Shown here: piece after piece, positions 44,318-52,919 of the stretch
Position numbering within the stretch: the stretch's first letter is position 1
Layout: every line of letters starts with the position of its first letter
Assembly: GCF_047922965.1 (NCBI RefSeq)
Contig: NZ_CP150481.1
Span: 3,286,001 to 3,350,000 of the forward strand
Direction of reading: 5' to 3'
Source: Neptunicella plasticusilytica
GTDB lineage: Bacteria; Pseudomonadota; Gammaproteobacteria; Enterobacterales; Alteromonadaceae
Length of the DNA: 64,000 nucleotides
Position numbers and translations under genes: made by a program
The notes under the pieces: model-generated
Told to the model about the DNA's origin: nothing
The model's database searches: none
The model's input: the letters and a program-made list of their open reading frames with translations, nothing else

Positions 44318-46015
44318 CTAGTCATCTTGCATCAACCAGCCCTTGACCACTTGCGCGGACAATTCCGGTTCATTGGCTACCAGCGCCCTGACAGCTTTGA
44401 GTACATCTTCATCTTTATGCAGATCCGGCATATGCAGCGAGCCATCCGGCGAGAAGCCCACCTGATCGGCATCAAATTCCTGCGACAGCATACTGATGGT
44501 GTCATCGCCCAGATCCAGACCGGTATCGGCATCAAAATCATCTTTGTCCTGTGCCACGTCGGGATTAATCAGCTTGCGTAACATCGGTCTGACCACTGCC
44601 AGTATCAATACAATAATAACCAGTCCGCCTACTACTAATCTTAGTACACGCATAAACCAGGGTTGTTCCCAGATTGGTGTTTCCGGGATCGCGCCTTCGT
44701 CAAGACGACTGAACGGAATGGTGACCACTTCCAGTGTATCGCCACGGGTAATATCAAAACCGATGCCACCTTGCAACAGACGACGCAAACTAAGTAACTC
44801 TGCCTGCTCACGCGGCACACTGGTGGTACTGCCATCGGCGGCTGTTTCACGCACATGATCCACGGCTACCGATACACTCAAACGACGAATTTGACCAGTC
44901 TGTTGTTTGGTATGGCTGATAGTGGTATCGAGCTCGAAATTGCGCGTGGCTTCTTTATGACTGCGACCTGGTGTGGTGGTTTGCGAATTGGACGCCGTTG
45001 CATTTTCAGGAATATTCGAATCCAGGGGAGGTTGATTGGTTAGCGCACCGGGAATACCCGCAATCACCGAACCCACGCTATTTTCTTCTACAGTCATCTC
45101 GCTTCTGACTGCCGGCAAATCCGGGTTATAGCGTTTCTGGGTTTGTTCGACAGCAGTAAAATCCATGCTGACATCAACTTGAGCAGTGTAGTTACCCAAT
45201 CCCAGCACCGGGATCAGAATGGAATCGATTTTAGCCAGATATTCCGCTTCGCGTTTTTTTTCTAGTTCATATTCTTTGCGGGCACGCGCCGAGGTTGCGT
45301 CCTGAGAGCCGGAATTGAGCAAGCGACCGGTACTGTCGGTCACCGTCACTCTGGAAGGTTCCATGCCCTGCACTGATGAAGCAACGATATCCACCACCGC
45401 GTCGACTTCTTCACCGGACAGCACCGCACCACGACGCAAAGTCAAAACCACAGTGGCGCCAGCTTTTTTCTCGCGACGGGCAAATACATTCTCTTTGGGT
45501 AAAGACAGCAATACTTTGGCTTTGCCTACGGAGGACAAATCTTCAATAGTATGGGCTATTTGTTGTTCTCTGGCGTGCTTGAGGCGTTCCATTTCAACCC
45601 GCTGGCTGACGCCAAAGCCCATATCCTGCATGATAATATCGGTGCCGGATGAAGATTCCTCATTCATCCCCTGCCGGGCCATCCCCATTTTGATACTGTC
45701 GTAATCGGCTTCGTTAACGTAGATAGTGTCGCCTTTGAGTTGGTATTCGATCTGGTTGGCATCCAGATAATCCAGACGCTGGATCAATTCTTCGGTAGGC
45801 ATTTTTGCCAATGGTCTGAGATCCGGTTCCTGCGCCCAAATAACGATAAAGATCGCGATGGCAATGCTGATCACTAAAGCGACCACCAAGGTGATCTGGC
45901 GCAGTACGTCAACGCTATTAAGATTTTCCAGAATACTCGGCGTGGATGAGTTTTCCGCCATCATTCTGTCATCGTTATTGCTTACCGCCAGTTCTGTACC
46001 TGTTGCTTCTGCCAC
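44318..46015 (-). CDS. fliF: Flagellar MS-ring protein FliF
   Basis: FliF forms the MS ring in the inner membrane, the base on which the rotor and export gate assemble. The 565-residue protein has two membrane segments (near residues 37-60 and about 458-478), the periplasmic ring-building motifs (ELIQRLDYLDANQIEYQLKGDTIYV and GVSQRVEMERLKHAREQQIAHTIEDLSSVGKAKVLLSLP), and the C-terminal FliG-binding helix. It starts with GTG at 46015 after AGAGGG. It follows fliE by 15 bases. Confidence 0.96.
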   Translation of the reverse strand: MAEATGTELAVSNNDDRMMAENSSTPSILENLNSVDVLRQITLVVALVISIAIAIFIVIWAQEPDLRPLAKMPTEELIQRLDYLDANQIEYQLKGDTIYVNEADYDSIKMGMARQGMNEESSSGTDIIMQDMGFGVSQRVEMERLKHAREQQIAHTIEDLSSVGKAKVLLSLPKENVFARREKKAGATVVLTLRRGAVLSGEEVDAVVDIVASSVQGMEPSRVTVTDSTGRLLNSGSQDATSARARKEYELEKKREAEYLAKIDSILIPVLGLGNYTAQVDVSMDFTAVEQTQKRYNPDLPAVRSEMTVEENSVGSVIAGIPGALTNQPPLDSNIPENATASNSQTTTPGRSHKEATRNFELDTTISHTKQQTGQIRRLSVSVAVDHVRETAADGSTTSVPREQAELLSLRRLLQGGIGFDITRGDTLEVVTIPFSRLDEGAIPETPIWEQPWFMRVLRLVVGGLVIIVLILAVVRPMLRKLINPDVAQDKDDFDADTGLDLGDDTISMLSQEFDADQVGFSPDGSLHMPDLHKDEDVLKAVRALVANEPELSAQVVKGWLMQDD

Positions 46016-46030
46016 ACTAAAACCCTCTTA

Positions 46031-46357
46031 TTACACCGGCATATTCATAATGGTTTTATAGGCTTCAAGCACCTTATTGCGTACCTGAATAGTTGCCTCA
46101 AAAGCTAACCCCGCTTTTTCCTTAGCTATCATTACGTCAGCCAAACTTAAAGACGTATCACCCATCTCGAACTTGACAGCTTTATCTTTACCGTCCAGTT
46201 GCATGGTATTAACTGTGTTGAGGGCCTGACTAAGCATATCGCCAAAATTCTGCGATGTAGGGTTGATTTGGGTAGGTTGTAAATCACCAATGCCGCTTTG
46301 CGCCTGGGCACTGAGAGATTGTAATTCGCTATATAAGCTTTGGGCCTTAATATCCAT
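46031..46357 (-). CDS. fliE: Flagellar hook-basal body protein FliE
   Basis: FliE joins the MS ring to the rod. The 108-residue protein has the C-terminal family signature KEKAGLAFEATIQVRNKVLEAYKTIMNMPV and a Gln-rich N-terminus. The ATG is at 46357, and a perfect sigma-54 motif lies 44 bases upstream. It is the first gene of fliEFGHIJ. Confidence 0.95.
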   Translation of the reverse strand: MDIKAQSLYSELQSLSAQAQSGIGDLQPTQINPTSQNFGDMLSQALNTVNTMQLDGKDKAVKFEMGDTSLSLADVMIAKEKAGLAFEATIQVRNKVLEAYKTIMNMPV

Positions 46358-46400
46358 CGCTGTCTGAAACCTCTGACATATTCTTGCTATTCATTACAGT

Positions 46401-46419
46401 TAGCAACTCCAGTGCCACA
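46401..46419 (-). promoter_or_regulatory. Sigma-54 promoter of the fliEFGHIJ operon
   Basis: On the minus strand TGTGGCACTGGAGTTGCTA carries TGGCAC and TTGC with exactly ten bases between GG and GC, a full consensus match. It lies 44 bases upstream of the fliE ATG. FlrC, coded next door, is the expected activator. Confidence 0.9.
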
Positions 46420-46587
46420 ATATTATTTATTAATAGTTTCAATAACTTATGCTTAATCGATGCGTTATAAAAAATGGTGGCGATTTTTTGACGCCAGGTA
46501 TGATCAACAAGGCGAGTGGTTTATTTACATGTCAGGAAACGTTATGGAAAAGGGAAAATAAAACAGATTGGAAGCATAATGGATTCC

Positions 46588-46761
46588 CCCTTCGACTGCT
46601 CGTTCCTCGCGCTCGGGCGAACGGGACAGACAAGTTGCTTATCCGGCCTTTCCGGTAAACCCGGGATGAATTGAACAGATAGATCTCGTAGTGCTTCCTC
46701 AACAAGATATGGGTGAACGGAGAAGCAGTCGAACCATAACCCGCTTCGACTGCTCGTTCCT
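46588..46761. repeat. Intergenic palindromic repeat, copies 2 and 3
   Basis: Bases 46588-46621 match the copy at 5550-5586 in order and spacing of motifs. A second partial copy lies at 46744-46761, and an inverted core at 46725-46733. The same TTCGACTGC core therefore occurs three times in this short gap. This suggests a dispersed palindromic repeat family of unknown role. Confidence 0.6.
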
Positions 46762-46775
46762 TGTTATCCAGCTTT

Positions 46776-48122
46776 TCAAGCCGGTAACTGAATGCCTACA
46801 TCCCGCATTCTGGCCAGTTTATAGCGCAAGGTTCTGGGACTGATACCCAGTTTTTCGGCAACTTCCTTACGCCGGCCATTGCAGGCATTGAGCGTATCGA
46901 GAATGATCTGATGTTCCTGATAGCGCAGCTCTGTTCCCAACTTGGCCTCTTCCTGTACCTCTGCCGCTGCAGTTGTATCTGCTGGTTCGAGACTGGAGTT
47001 GTTCAGGTTATCAATCATCAGATCCTGACTATCAATCTGTTCACCACTGCCCAGAATTAACGCACGCTGGATGACATTCTCCAGTTCGCGCACATTGCCA
47101 GGCCAGGCATATTGCATCAATTTTGATCGGGCCGCAGCGGTCAGTTTAGGGGCATGATCCGACTGACAATGACGTTCGATAAGGTGCTCCGCCAATGGCA
47201 GAATATCGCCATTACGTTTGGCTAGTGCACTCCAGGTTAACGGGAATACATTTAGACGGTAATAAAGATCTTCACGAAATTCGCCCTTTTCTACCGCCTC
47301 GAGCAAGTTACGGTTACTGGTTGCCAACACCCGCACATCCAGAGAAATGGTTTTACGTCCACCTAATCTTTCGACTTCTTTTTCCTGCAAAACCCGCAAA
47401 ATTTTGGCCTGCAACGCCAAGTCCATTTCGGTGATTTCATCCAGTAACAAGGTTCCACCTTGCGCCTGTTCAAATTTGCCCGGGCAGGCTTGGAGTGCGC
47501 CGGTAAACGCACCTTTTTCATAACCAAATAGCGTCGCTTCCAACATGTTTTCCGGGATTGCGGCGCAGTTAATTGCCACAAAGTCCTGCTCGGCGCGGGC
47601 AGATTGATCATGAATATAGCGAGCTAACACCTCTTTACCTGAGCCACTGGGGCCCAAAATCATCACTGTGGCGTCAGAACTTGCTACCCGCTCGGCCAGT
47701 TTAAGCAGTTGCTGGCTAACGGGATCGGCCACAATAGGCTGGCGGGACTCGACTTTTTGCGCCGGCGCATAACGTTCCACCAGATTAAGCAGCACCTGTG
47801 GAGCAAAAGGCTTGGCCAGATAATCGGTAGCCCCATCCCGCATAGCTTGCACCGCATCGTTAATGGTGGCGTAAGCTGTCATCAGCAGCACTGGCATATT
47901 GGCGAATTTATTCTTGATACTTTTAAGCAATGCCAGCCCGCTCATATCACCCATCTGAATATCGCTGACCACAAGATCAACGTTGTGACGGCCTAATTGC
48001 ACCATCGCCGATTCGGCACTATCTGCCTCAATAATGTCGTAACCACCTAACATCAACGTGTCGACCAGTGCTTCACGCAAGCCGACATCATCTTCAACAA
48101 TCATGACTTTTGTGGAACTCAT
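46776..48122 (-). CDS. flrC: Sigma-54 dependent response regulator FlrC (FleR)
   Basis: FlrC activates middle flagellar operons when phosphorylated by FlrB. The 448-residue protein has a receiver (VMIVEDDVGLREALVDTL, phospho-Asp in LVVSDIQMGDMSG), an AAA+ domain with GPSGSGKEVLARYIHD, the sigma-54 contact loop GAFTGA, Walker B GTLLLDEITEM, and a C-terminal Fis-type helix-turn-helix (RRKEVAEKLGISPRTLRYKLARM). The ATG at 48122 overlaps the flrB stop by four bases; the longer frame to 48146 is not needed. It pairs with flrB. Confidence 0.95.
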   Translation of the reverse strand: MSSTKVMIVEDDVGLREALVDTLMLGGYDIIEADSAESAMVQLGRHNVDLVVSDIQMGDMSGLALLKSIKNKFANMPVLLMTAYATINDAVQAMRDGATDYLAKPFAPQVLLNLVERYAPAQKVESRQPIVADPVSQQLLKLAERVASSDATVMILGPSGSGKEVLARYIHDQSARAEQDFVAINCAAIPENMLEATLFGYEKGAFTGALQACPGKFEQAQGGTLLLDEITEMDLALQAKILRVLQEKEVERLGGRKTISLDVRVLATSNRNLLEAVEKGEFREDLYYRLNVFPLTWSALAKRNGDILPLAEHLIERHCQSDHAPKLTAAARSKLMQYAWPGNVRELENVIQRALILGSGEQIDSQDLMIDNLNNSSLEPADTTAAAEVQEEAKLGTELRYQEHQIILDTLNACNGRRKEVAEKLGISPRTLRYKLARMRDVGIQLPA

Positions 48123-49228
48123 GCTGTTAACTCCTGTTTGGAACAATGGGAATGGGTAGGAATAAAAATAGGCAACGACAAGGTAAAACTGGCGCCACCG
48201 CTACGTGGGGATTGCGCATAAACACTGCCTTTGTGAGACTGGGCAACCGCCTTGACAACAGCCAGCCCCAACCCCGTTCCCTGGGAACGGGTAGTATAAA
48301 AAGGTTCAAATAACTGATTAATATGTTGCTCATCAAATCCCGGACCGTTGTCGCTGACGGACAGCAACACTTGGCCAGCAACATCCTCAGCGCGTTTGGC
48401 GCTCAAGGTAATTTCGGCCCCCTGGGGTTTAATTTGTAAACTGTTATGGATAAGGTTTTGTAGAGCGCCAGCTAAAGCGGTGCGATTACCCAAAATAATA
48501 ATATCCGGATCCGGCATTTCTACCTTTATTCTGGCTTGATGCTGCGACAACATTGCATCACATCCTGTTTCGACTTCTTCCAGCAAGGATTGCATGGACA
48601 ACTCGCTAACCACCTGCTCAGAACCACTTTTGGCAAATAGCAACATATCATTTACCTGATGCTCCAAATCCTGCAGGCGTGAAAGCAGTTTGTCACTGAA
48701 CTTTTGTCGCGAGTCCTGATCCAGTCGACTACTGGCAATATTAGCGGCATAAAGCATCGCTGCAGACAAAGGTGTACGAATTTGATGCGCCAGCGAAGCC
48801 ACCATATTACCCAATGATGACAAGCGCTGCATATGACTGACACGCTGTTGCAACTGGCGGGTTTCAGTCAGATCGGTTAATACAATAAGTTGGCCCGGCT
48901 CTTTTTCCAGCGGGCAGATAGATAACTTGACCTTACGCCCATCATAGAGCGAAACTTCATGACCGTCGTCCGCTTGTGGGCGAAAAGAACGGCGAATAAT
49001 CATCCGCCACGACTGACCTTCTAATGGTTCGCCGAGCAAATCAATCGCAACCTGATTGGCCTGTCGTACATTACCCTGACCATCAATAACCACCACACCC
49101 GCCGGCATGACCTCCAGCAAATGGGAAAGACGATCACTTTGCTGCTGAAGACTTTCAATATCTTCAACACTGTATGTTGTTACATCGGGTTGCTGTGGTG
49201 CTTTGATTACCAGTTGGGCAACGGCCAT
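48119..49228 (-). CDS. flrB: Flagellar histidine kinase FlrB (FleS)
   Basis: FlrB phosphorylates FlrC. The 369-residue protein has no clear membrane segment, an N-terminal PAS-like domain (HLLEVMPAGVVVIDGQGNVRQANQVAIDLLG), a dimer/phospho-acceptor His in GNMVASLAHQIRTPLSAAML, and an ATPase domain with QNLIHNSLQI, DNGPGFDEQH, and GTGLGLAVVKAVAQSHKG. It is cytosolic, as usual for FlrB/FleS. The ATG at 49228 is 37 bases downstream of a sigma-54 motif. It overlaps flrC. Confidence 0.94.
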   Translation of the reverse strand: MAVAQLVIKAPQQPDVTTYSVEDIESLQQQSDRLSHLLEVMPAGVVVIDGQGNVRQANQVAIDLLGEPLEGQSWRMIIRRSFRPQADDGHEVSLYDGRKVKLSICPLEKEPGQLIVLTDLTETRQLQQRVSHMQRLSSLGNMVASLAHQIRTPLSAAMLYAANIASSRLDQDSRQKFSDKLLSRLQDLEHQVNDMLLFAKSGSEQVVSELSMQSLLEEVETGCDAMLSQHQARIKVEMPDPDIIILGNRTALAGALQNLIHNSLQIKPQGAEITLSAKRAEDVAGQVLLSVSDNGPGFDEQHINQLFEPFYTTRSQGTGLGLAVVKAVAQSHKGSVYAQSPRSGGASFTLSLPIFIPTHSHCSKQELTA

Positions 49229-49264
49229 ATCTACCTCGTGTCAAAATCCAGACAGAGGTACACA

Positions 49265-49282
49265 AAGCAGTTACCATGCCAA
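49265..49282 (-). promoter_or_regulatory. Sigma-54 type promoter of flrBC
   Basis: On the minus strand TTGGCATGGTAACTGCTT has GG-N10-GC spacing with TTGGCA and CTGC. It lies 36 bases before the flrB ATG. In Vibrio, flrBC is switched on by FlrA with RpoN, and flrA is the next gene upstream. Confidence 0.78.
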
Positions 49283-49370
49283 TTTTATAGCTGTTTTATT
49301 TCAATAACTTAGAAGATTAACGACGCCAGAAAGACGCCACTAGCAGTAGAATACTCAGGACTCGGCAGGG

Positions 49371-50816
49371 TTACGAATCATCTCGGGACAGATCATATTT
49401 GCGCATTTTTTCGACTAAGGTGGTTCTGCGCATACCCAACAATTCTGCCGAGCGGGCGACCACCCATTCCTGCTGTTCCAGTGCCTGCTTGATCAGAGAA
49501 ATTTCCAGCTCGGAAATATACTCTTTTAAATTAACCCCCTCGGGAGGAAGCTGACCATTACCGTTAATTTGACTTTCTTCGTCTTGTTGTGGATCATCAT
49601 CGATATCCGGATCTTCACCAAACATGGCGTTGATTGCATCCCGTTCAAGCATTTCTTCCGGGTAATCCGGCTGGTATTCTTCCACGTCCAGATGCTGGTA
49701 TTTGTGCGGTAACTGAGCAACATCTATGATCTGGTTGGGATACATGATCGTCAAACGTTCAACCAGATTAGACAGTTCTCTGACGTTCCCCGCCCACTGA
49801 TGCTCCATCAATGACAACAACGCATTTTCGGTAAATTTGATATTAGCGCCGTTTTCCTTTTCAACCCTGGAAACCAGTTCTTGTAACAACAACGGGATAT
49901 CTTCTTTGCGTTCGCGCAGTGCCGGTGTTTCTATCGGAAAAACATTTAAACGGTAGAATAGGTCTTCACGAAACTTTTCCTGAATAACCATTTGCTCCAG
50001 ATCCCGGTGTGTAGCGGCAATCACCCGCACATCACATTTAACCGGTTTTACCCCACCAACGCGCTCAAAGGTACGCTCTTGCAATACACGCAGCATTTTT
50101 ACCTGCATCTGCAAGGGCATATCACCGATTTCGTCCAGAAAAAGTGTACCGCCTTCGGCTAATTCAAAACGCCCTTTTCGGGCATTCACCGCGCCGGTAA
50201 AGGCGCCTTTTTCATGACCAAACAGTTCACTTTCCAGCAATTCGGCTGGAATCGCACCACAGTTGACCGGAATAAAGGGACCGGACTTGCGTGAGGACAA
50301 ATAGTGCAGGTTGCGGGCAACCACTTCCTTACCAGTGCCGGACTCACCCAGCACCAAGACATTGGCTTCGGTGGGAGCAACTTGCTCAATCATTTGCCGT
50401 ACTTGCTGGATTTCACGACTTTTACCAATCAGGCTACGGAATAGTTTGGTTTTGTTAATAACCGAAGTGGGCTTTTGCGGGCGCTGGTTAATATATTCCT
50501 GACAACGATGCAACATGTTAGTCAATGCCGGATAGGTGACAGGTTCATTTAGCAGCCCCACCACATTGGCAGGTTTGCTGGCCGGTTGCTGACCGACAAT
50601 AACGAAAGGTTGGTGCGGAAAGGCCCCGGTCAATTCAATGGCTAACTGTGGTGATTCTCCATCTATCAGCACCGCCTTAAACTGTGATGAACGTTTCAGG
50701 TGCGATACCGCCTCCGCAAACCCGGCTGTTAAACAGGATTCTCCCATAAACGTCAGCACTGTCTTTAGGTTCGCCTGCCGGGATTCCTGCCCGCTGATCA
50801 CCAAAATATCATTCAT
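49371..50816 (-). CDS. flrA: Master flagellar regulator FlrA (FleQ), sigma-54 dependent
   Basis: FlrA starts the flagellar cascade by activating flrBC and other early operons with RpoN. The 481-residue protein has an N-terminal receiver-like FleQ domain (MNDILVISGQESRQANLKTVLTFMGE), an AAA+ domain with GESGTGKEVVARNLHYLSSR, GAFTGA and GGTLFLDEIGDMP, and a C-terminal helix-turn-helix (EWVVARSAELLGMRRTTLVEKMRKYDL). The frame is open to 50939, but ATG at 50816 begins the conserved domain and is preferred. FleQ-type proteins also bind cyclic di-GMP through the AAA+ face; this is family knowledge. Confidence 0.94.
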   Translation of the reverse strand: MNDILVISGQESRQANLKTVLTFMGESCLTAGFAEAVSHLKRSSQFKAVLIDGESPQLAIELTGAFPHQPFVIVGQQPASKPANVVGLLNEPVTYPALTNMLHRCQEYINQRPQKPTSVINKTKLFRSLIGKSREIQQVRQMIEQVAPTEANVLVLGESGTGKEVVARNLHYLSSRKSGPFIPVNCGAIPAELLESELFGHEKGAFTGAVNARKGRFELAEGGTLFLDEIGDMPLQMQVKMLRVLQERTFERVGGVKPVKCDVRVIAATHRDLEQMVIQEKFREDLFYRLNVFPIETPALRERKEDIPLLLQELVSRVEKENGANIKFTENALLSLMEHQWAGNVRELSNLVERLTIMYPNQIIDVAQLPHKYQHLDVEEYQPDYPEEMLERDAINAMFGEDPDIDDDPQQDEESQINGNGQLPPEGVNLKEYISELEISLIKQALEQQEWVVARSAELLGMRRTTLVEKMRKYDLSRDDS

Positions 50817-51102
50817 TGCCAATCCTAAATGCACCAAATCGATTATATGGACATGTTGTCCTATTATTTTCGATCCCGATTTTAACTGTTCGCAGAGTGA
50901 TAGCAACCTGTTTAAAGCCCGATGAACAATAGTGTTCAAATTTCACTCAATTCCAGCCAATTATGGTCTCGGCATACGATTGTAGACTGATCAAATATAT
51001 GTCAAAACACAGTATCAGCGGTCAACAGGCCCGACTCACTTGGAATATAAATAGTTAGCCGGTAACATCCCCATACATCTGTCCTGCCGATAAGTCATTA
51101 TA

Positions 51103-52029
51103 ATGGATTTACTTAAAACCGCCCGAGAAGTGTTTGCTATCGAAGCCCGGGCAATTTTGCATCTGGCTGAACATCTGGATGCCGATTACGACAAAGCCAT
51201 TAACGCCATTTTGCAGGCTAAGGGGCGGGTGGTGGTATGCGGCATGGGTAAATCCGGCCTGATCGGCAAAAAAATTGCCGCCACCTTGGCCAGTACCGGA
51301 ACACCCAGCTTTTTTATGCATCCCAGTGAAGCCTTTCATGGCGATTTGGGCATGGTCACACCCGACGACGTATTTATCGCCATTTCCAATTCCGGCGAAA
51401 CCGAAGAATTATTAAAACTGATGCCCTATCTCACCGACAATCGCAACTATGTAATTGCGTTAACCGGCAATAAACAATCGAGCCTGGGACGAGCGGCCAA
51501 CGCTATTTTGAATATCAGCGTAGAACAGGAAGCCTGTCCTCTGCAATTAGCCCCTACAGCATCAACCACGGCGACTTTGGCGATGGGCGATGCCATTGCT
51601 GTTACCCTGATGCATGCCAAAGATTTTCAGCCGGAACATTTTGCCCGGTTTCATCCTGGCGGCAATTTGGGGCGCCGTCTATTAGCCACCGTCAAAGATG
51701 AAATGATTGTAGATAATTTGCCGATGGTGAACGCCTCAGCCAGCTTTGCCGAACTGGTCGACTGTATCTCAACCGGACAATTGGGTTTGGCCGTGGTGCA
51801 ATCCGAAGAAGGCATAGGAATTACCACCGATGGTGATATCCGCCGTGCTTTCAACCGCTACAACAAAGAGGTGTTTGATTTAACCGCGGCGGACTTAATG
51901 TCGGCCTCTCCCAAAACCATCAATGCCGAAGCAAAAATGAGTGACGCCTTCGCCATAATGGAAGCCAATAAAATTACCGCATTAATTGTAATGGAACAGG
52001 AACGGGTCGTCGGCATATTGAAAAAATAG
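51103..52029 (+). CDS. kdsD: Arabinose-5-phosphate isomerase, KdsD/KpsF type, with short C-terminus
   Basis: This enzyme converts ribulose-5-phosphate to arabinose-5-phosphate, the precursor of Kdo in LPS. The 308-residue protein has a SIS domain (VVVCGMGKSGLIGKKIAATLASTGTPSFFMHPSEAFHGDLGM, SNSGETEELL) and two CBS domains (about 195-308). KdsD proteins are usually about 325-328 residues and end in a HDLLRAG-like stretch; here the protein stops at VVGILKK, just after an A6 tract (52021-52026), so the last 15-20 residues are missing. The rest is well conserved. It could be KdsD, KpsF or GutQ; I cannot separate them. It is convergent with the flagellin gene. Confidence 0.8.
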   Translation: MDLLKTAREVFAIEARAILHLAEHLDADYDKAINAILQAKGRVVVCGMGKSGLIGKKIAATLASTGTPSFFMHPSEAFHGDLGMVTPDDVFIAISNSGETEELLKLMPYLTDNRNYVIALTGNKQSSLGRAANAILNISVEQEACPLQLAPTASTTATLAMGDAIAVTLMHAKDFQPEHFARFHPGGNLGRRLLATVKDEMIVDNLPMVNASASFAELVDCISTGQLGLAVVQSEEGIGITTDGDIRRAFNRYNKEVFDLTAADLMSASPKTINAEAKMSDAFAIMEANKITALIVMEQERVVGILKK

Positions 52030-52056
52030 ACCTCGGCGCCTGTTTATCTATCGGAC

Positions 52057-52083
52057 ATAAAAAAGGCAGTGAAACACTGCCTT
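52057..52083 (-). terminator. Rho-independent terminator of the flagellin gene
   Basis: AAGGCAGTG 52063-52071 pairs with CACTGCCTT 52075-52083 (loop AAA). Read on the minus strand the stem is followed by TTTTTT (52064-52059) and lies 32 bases after the flagellin stop. It may also help stop kdsD transcription from the other side. Confidence 0.85.
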
Positions 52084-52115
52084 GGTTATTTATAATGCCA
52101 GTCAACACATTCCGT

Positions 52116-52919
52116 TTAGCCCAACAGCGCTAATACCTGACCTTTCTGCTGGTTAGACTGGGCCTGCACCGCAATACTGGCCTGGCTGAGAATATCATTG
52201 GCTGCTTTATCCGACGTTGCTTGCGCATAGTCAGTGTCCTGGATGCGACTTTGCGCTGCTGCCACATTCACTTCAGTTTGCGCCAGGTTACGTGCCGCAC
52301 TTTCAAACTGGTTTTGGGTTGCGCCTAAGTCGGCTCGGACACCGCCCACATATTCCACCGCACTATCGGCCGCTTTTAACGCATCTTCAGCACCTTTGGC
52401 AGTACTCAAATCCACGTTAAGGATATCGCTTAAACCACCGGCAATATCCTTGGTGCCGACACTGATTTTTTGACCGGCGTTAGCACCAATCTGAAAATCA
52501 ATATCGCCTTCCCCACCGAGTAATTTTTTACCGGCAAATTCGGTTTGATCAATAGTCTGGCTAATATTGTCCTGCAACTGGCTAACTTCTTTTTGCAGGG
52601 CCTTGCGATCAGCGTCGGTCAATAACCCGTTACCCGCCTGAATCGATAACTCGCGAATACGGTTAACGTCATTTGAAATACCGGATAAACCGCTTTCAGC
52701 CACTTGTGACAACGAAATACCGTCATAAGCATTGGTTACTGACTGACGATAACCGGAAACTTGCGATGTTAAACGGTCAATTATCTGTAATCCGGCAGCG
52801 TCATCCGCTGCGCTGTTAACTTTCTTGCCCGATGCCAGTTTTTCAAAAATAGACTTCTGCTTTTCCTGCAGCTGTTGCAGCAAAGATGTATTAGAATCAT
52901 TGGTGTTCAGGTTGATCAT
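52116..52919 (-). CDS. fliC: Flagellin (short, divergent N-terminus)
   Basis: Flagellin polymerises into the filament. The 267-residue protein keeps the conserved N-terminal helices (KLASGKKVNSAADDAAGLQIIDRLTSQVSGYRQSVTNAYDGISLSQVAESGLSGI, compared with the usual LSSGLRINSAKDDAAGLAI) and the C-terminal ILSQASIAVQAQSNQQKGQVLALLG. Its start, MINLNTNDSNTSLLQQLQEKQ, departs from the common MALTVNTN type, and the central variable region is very short (about residues 120-185). The ATG at 52919 has a strong AGGAGGT site. It stands alone, with no flaG, fliD or fliS nearby, so it may be a minor or secondary flagellin; the rest of the filament genes lie outside this window. Confidence 0.9.
   Translation of the reverse strand: MINLNTNDSNTSLLQQLQEKQKSIFEKLASGKKVNSAADDAAGLQIIDRLTSQVSGYRQSVTNAYDGISLSQVAESGLSGISNDVNRIRELSIQAGNGLLTDADRKALQKEVSQLQDNISQTIDQTEFAGKKLLGGEGDIDFQIGANAGQKISVGTKDIAGGLSDILNVDLSTAKGAEDALKAADSAVEYVGGVRADLGATQNQFESAARNLAQTEVNVAAAQSRIQDTDYAQATSDKAANDILSQASIAVQAQSNQQKGQVLALLG

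Larger units (their letters stand above)
46358..46775. other. Gap between fliE and flrC with promoter and repeat cluster
   Basis: No gene is seen in these 418 bases. The fliE promoter lies near 46401-46419. The middle and right part hold repeats: an 18-base direct repeat (46590-46607 and 46744-46761, beginning CTTCGACTGCTCG) and an inverted copy of its core at 46725-46733 that pairs with 46745-46753 (nine bases, 11-base loop). The hairpin could end flrBC transcription, although no T run follows. Confidence 0.6.

Noticed and set aside
51086..51093. GCCGATAA box upstream of kdsD, resembling a sigma-28 -10 element
   Set aside because: No TAAA-like -35 at 14-16 bases upstream, and kdsD is not a flagellar gene; taken as chance.
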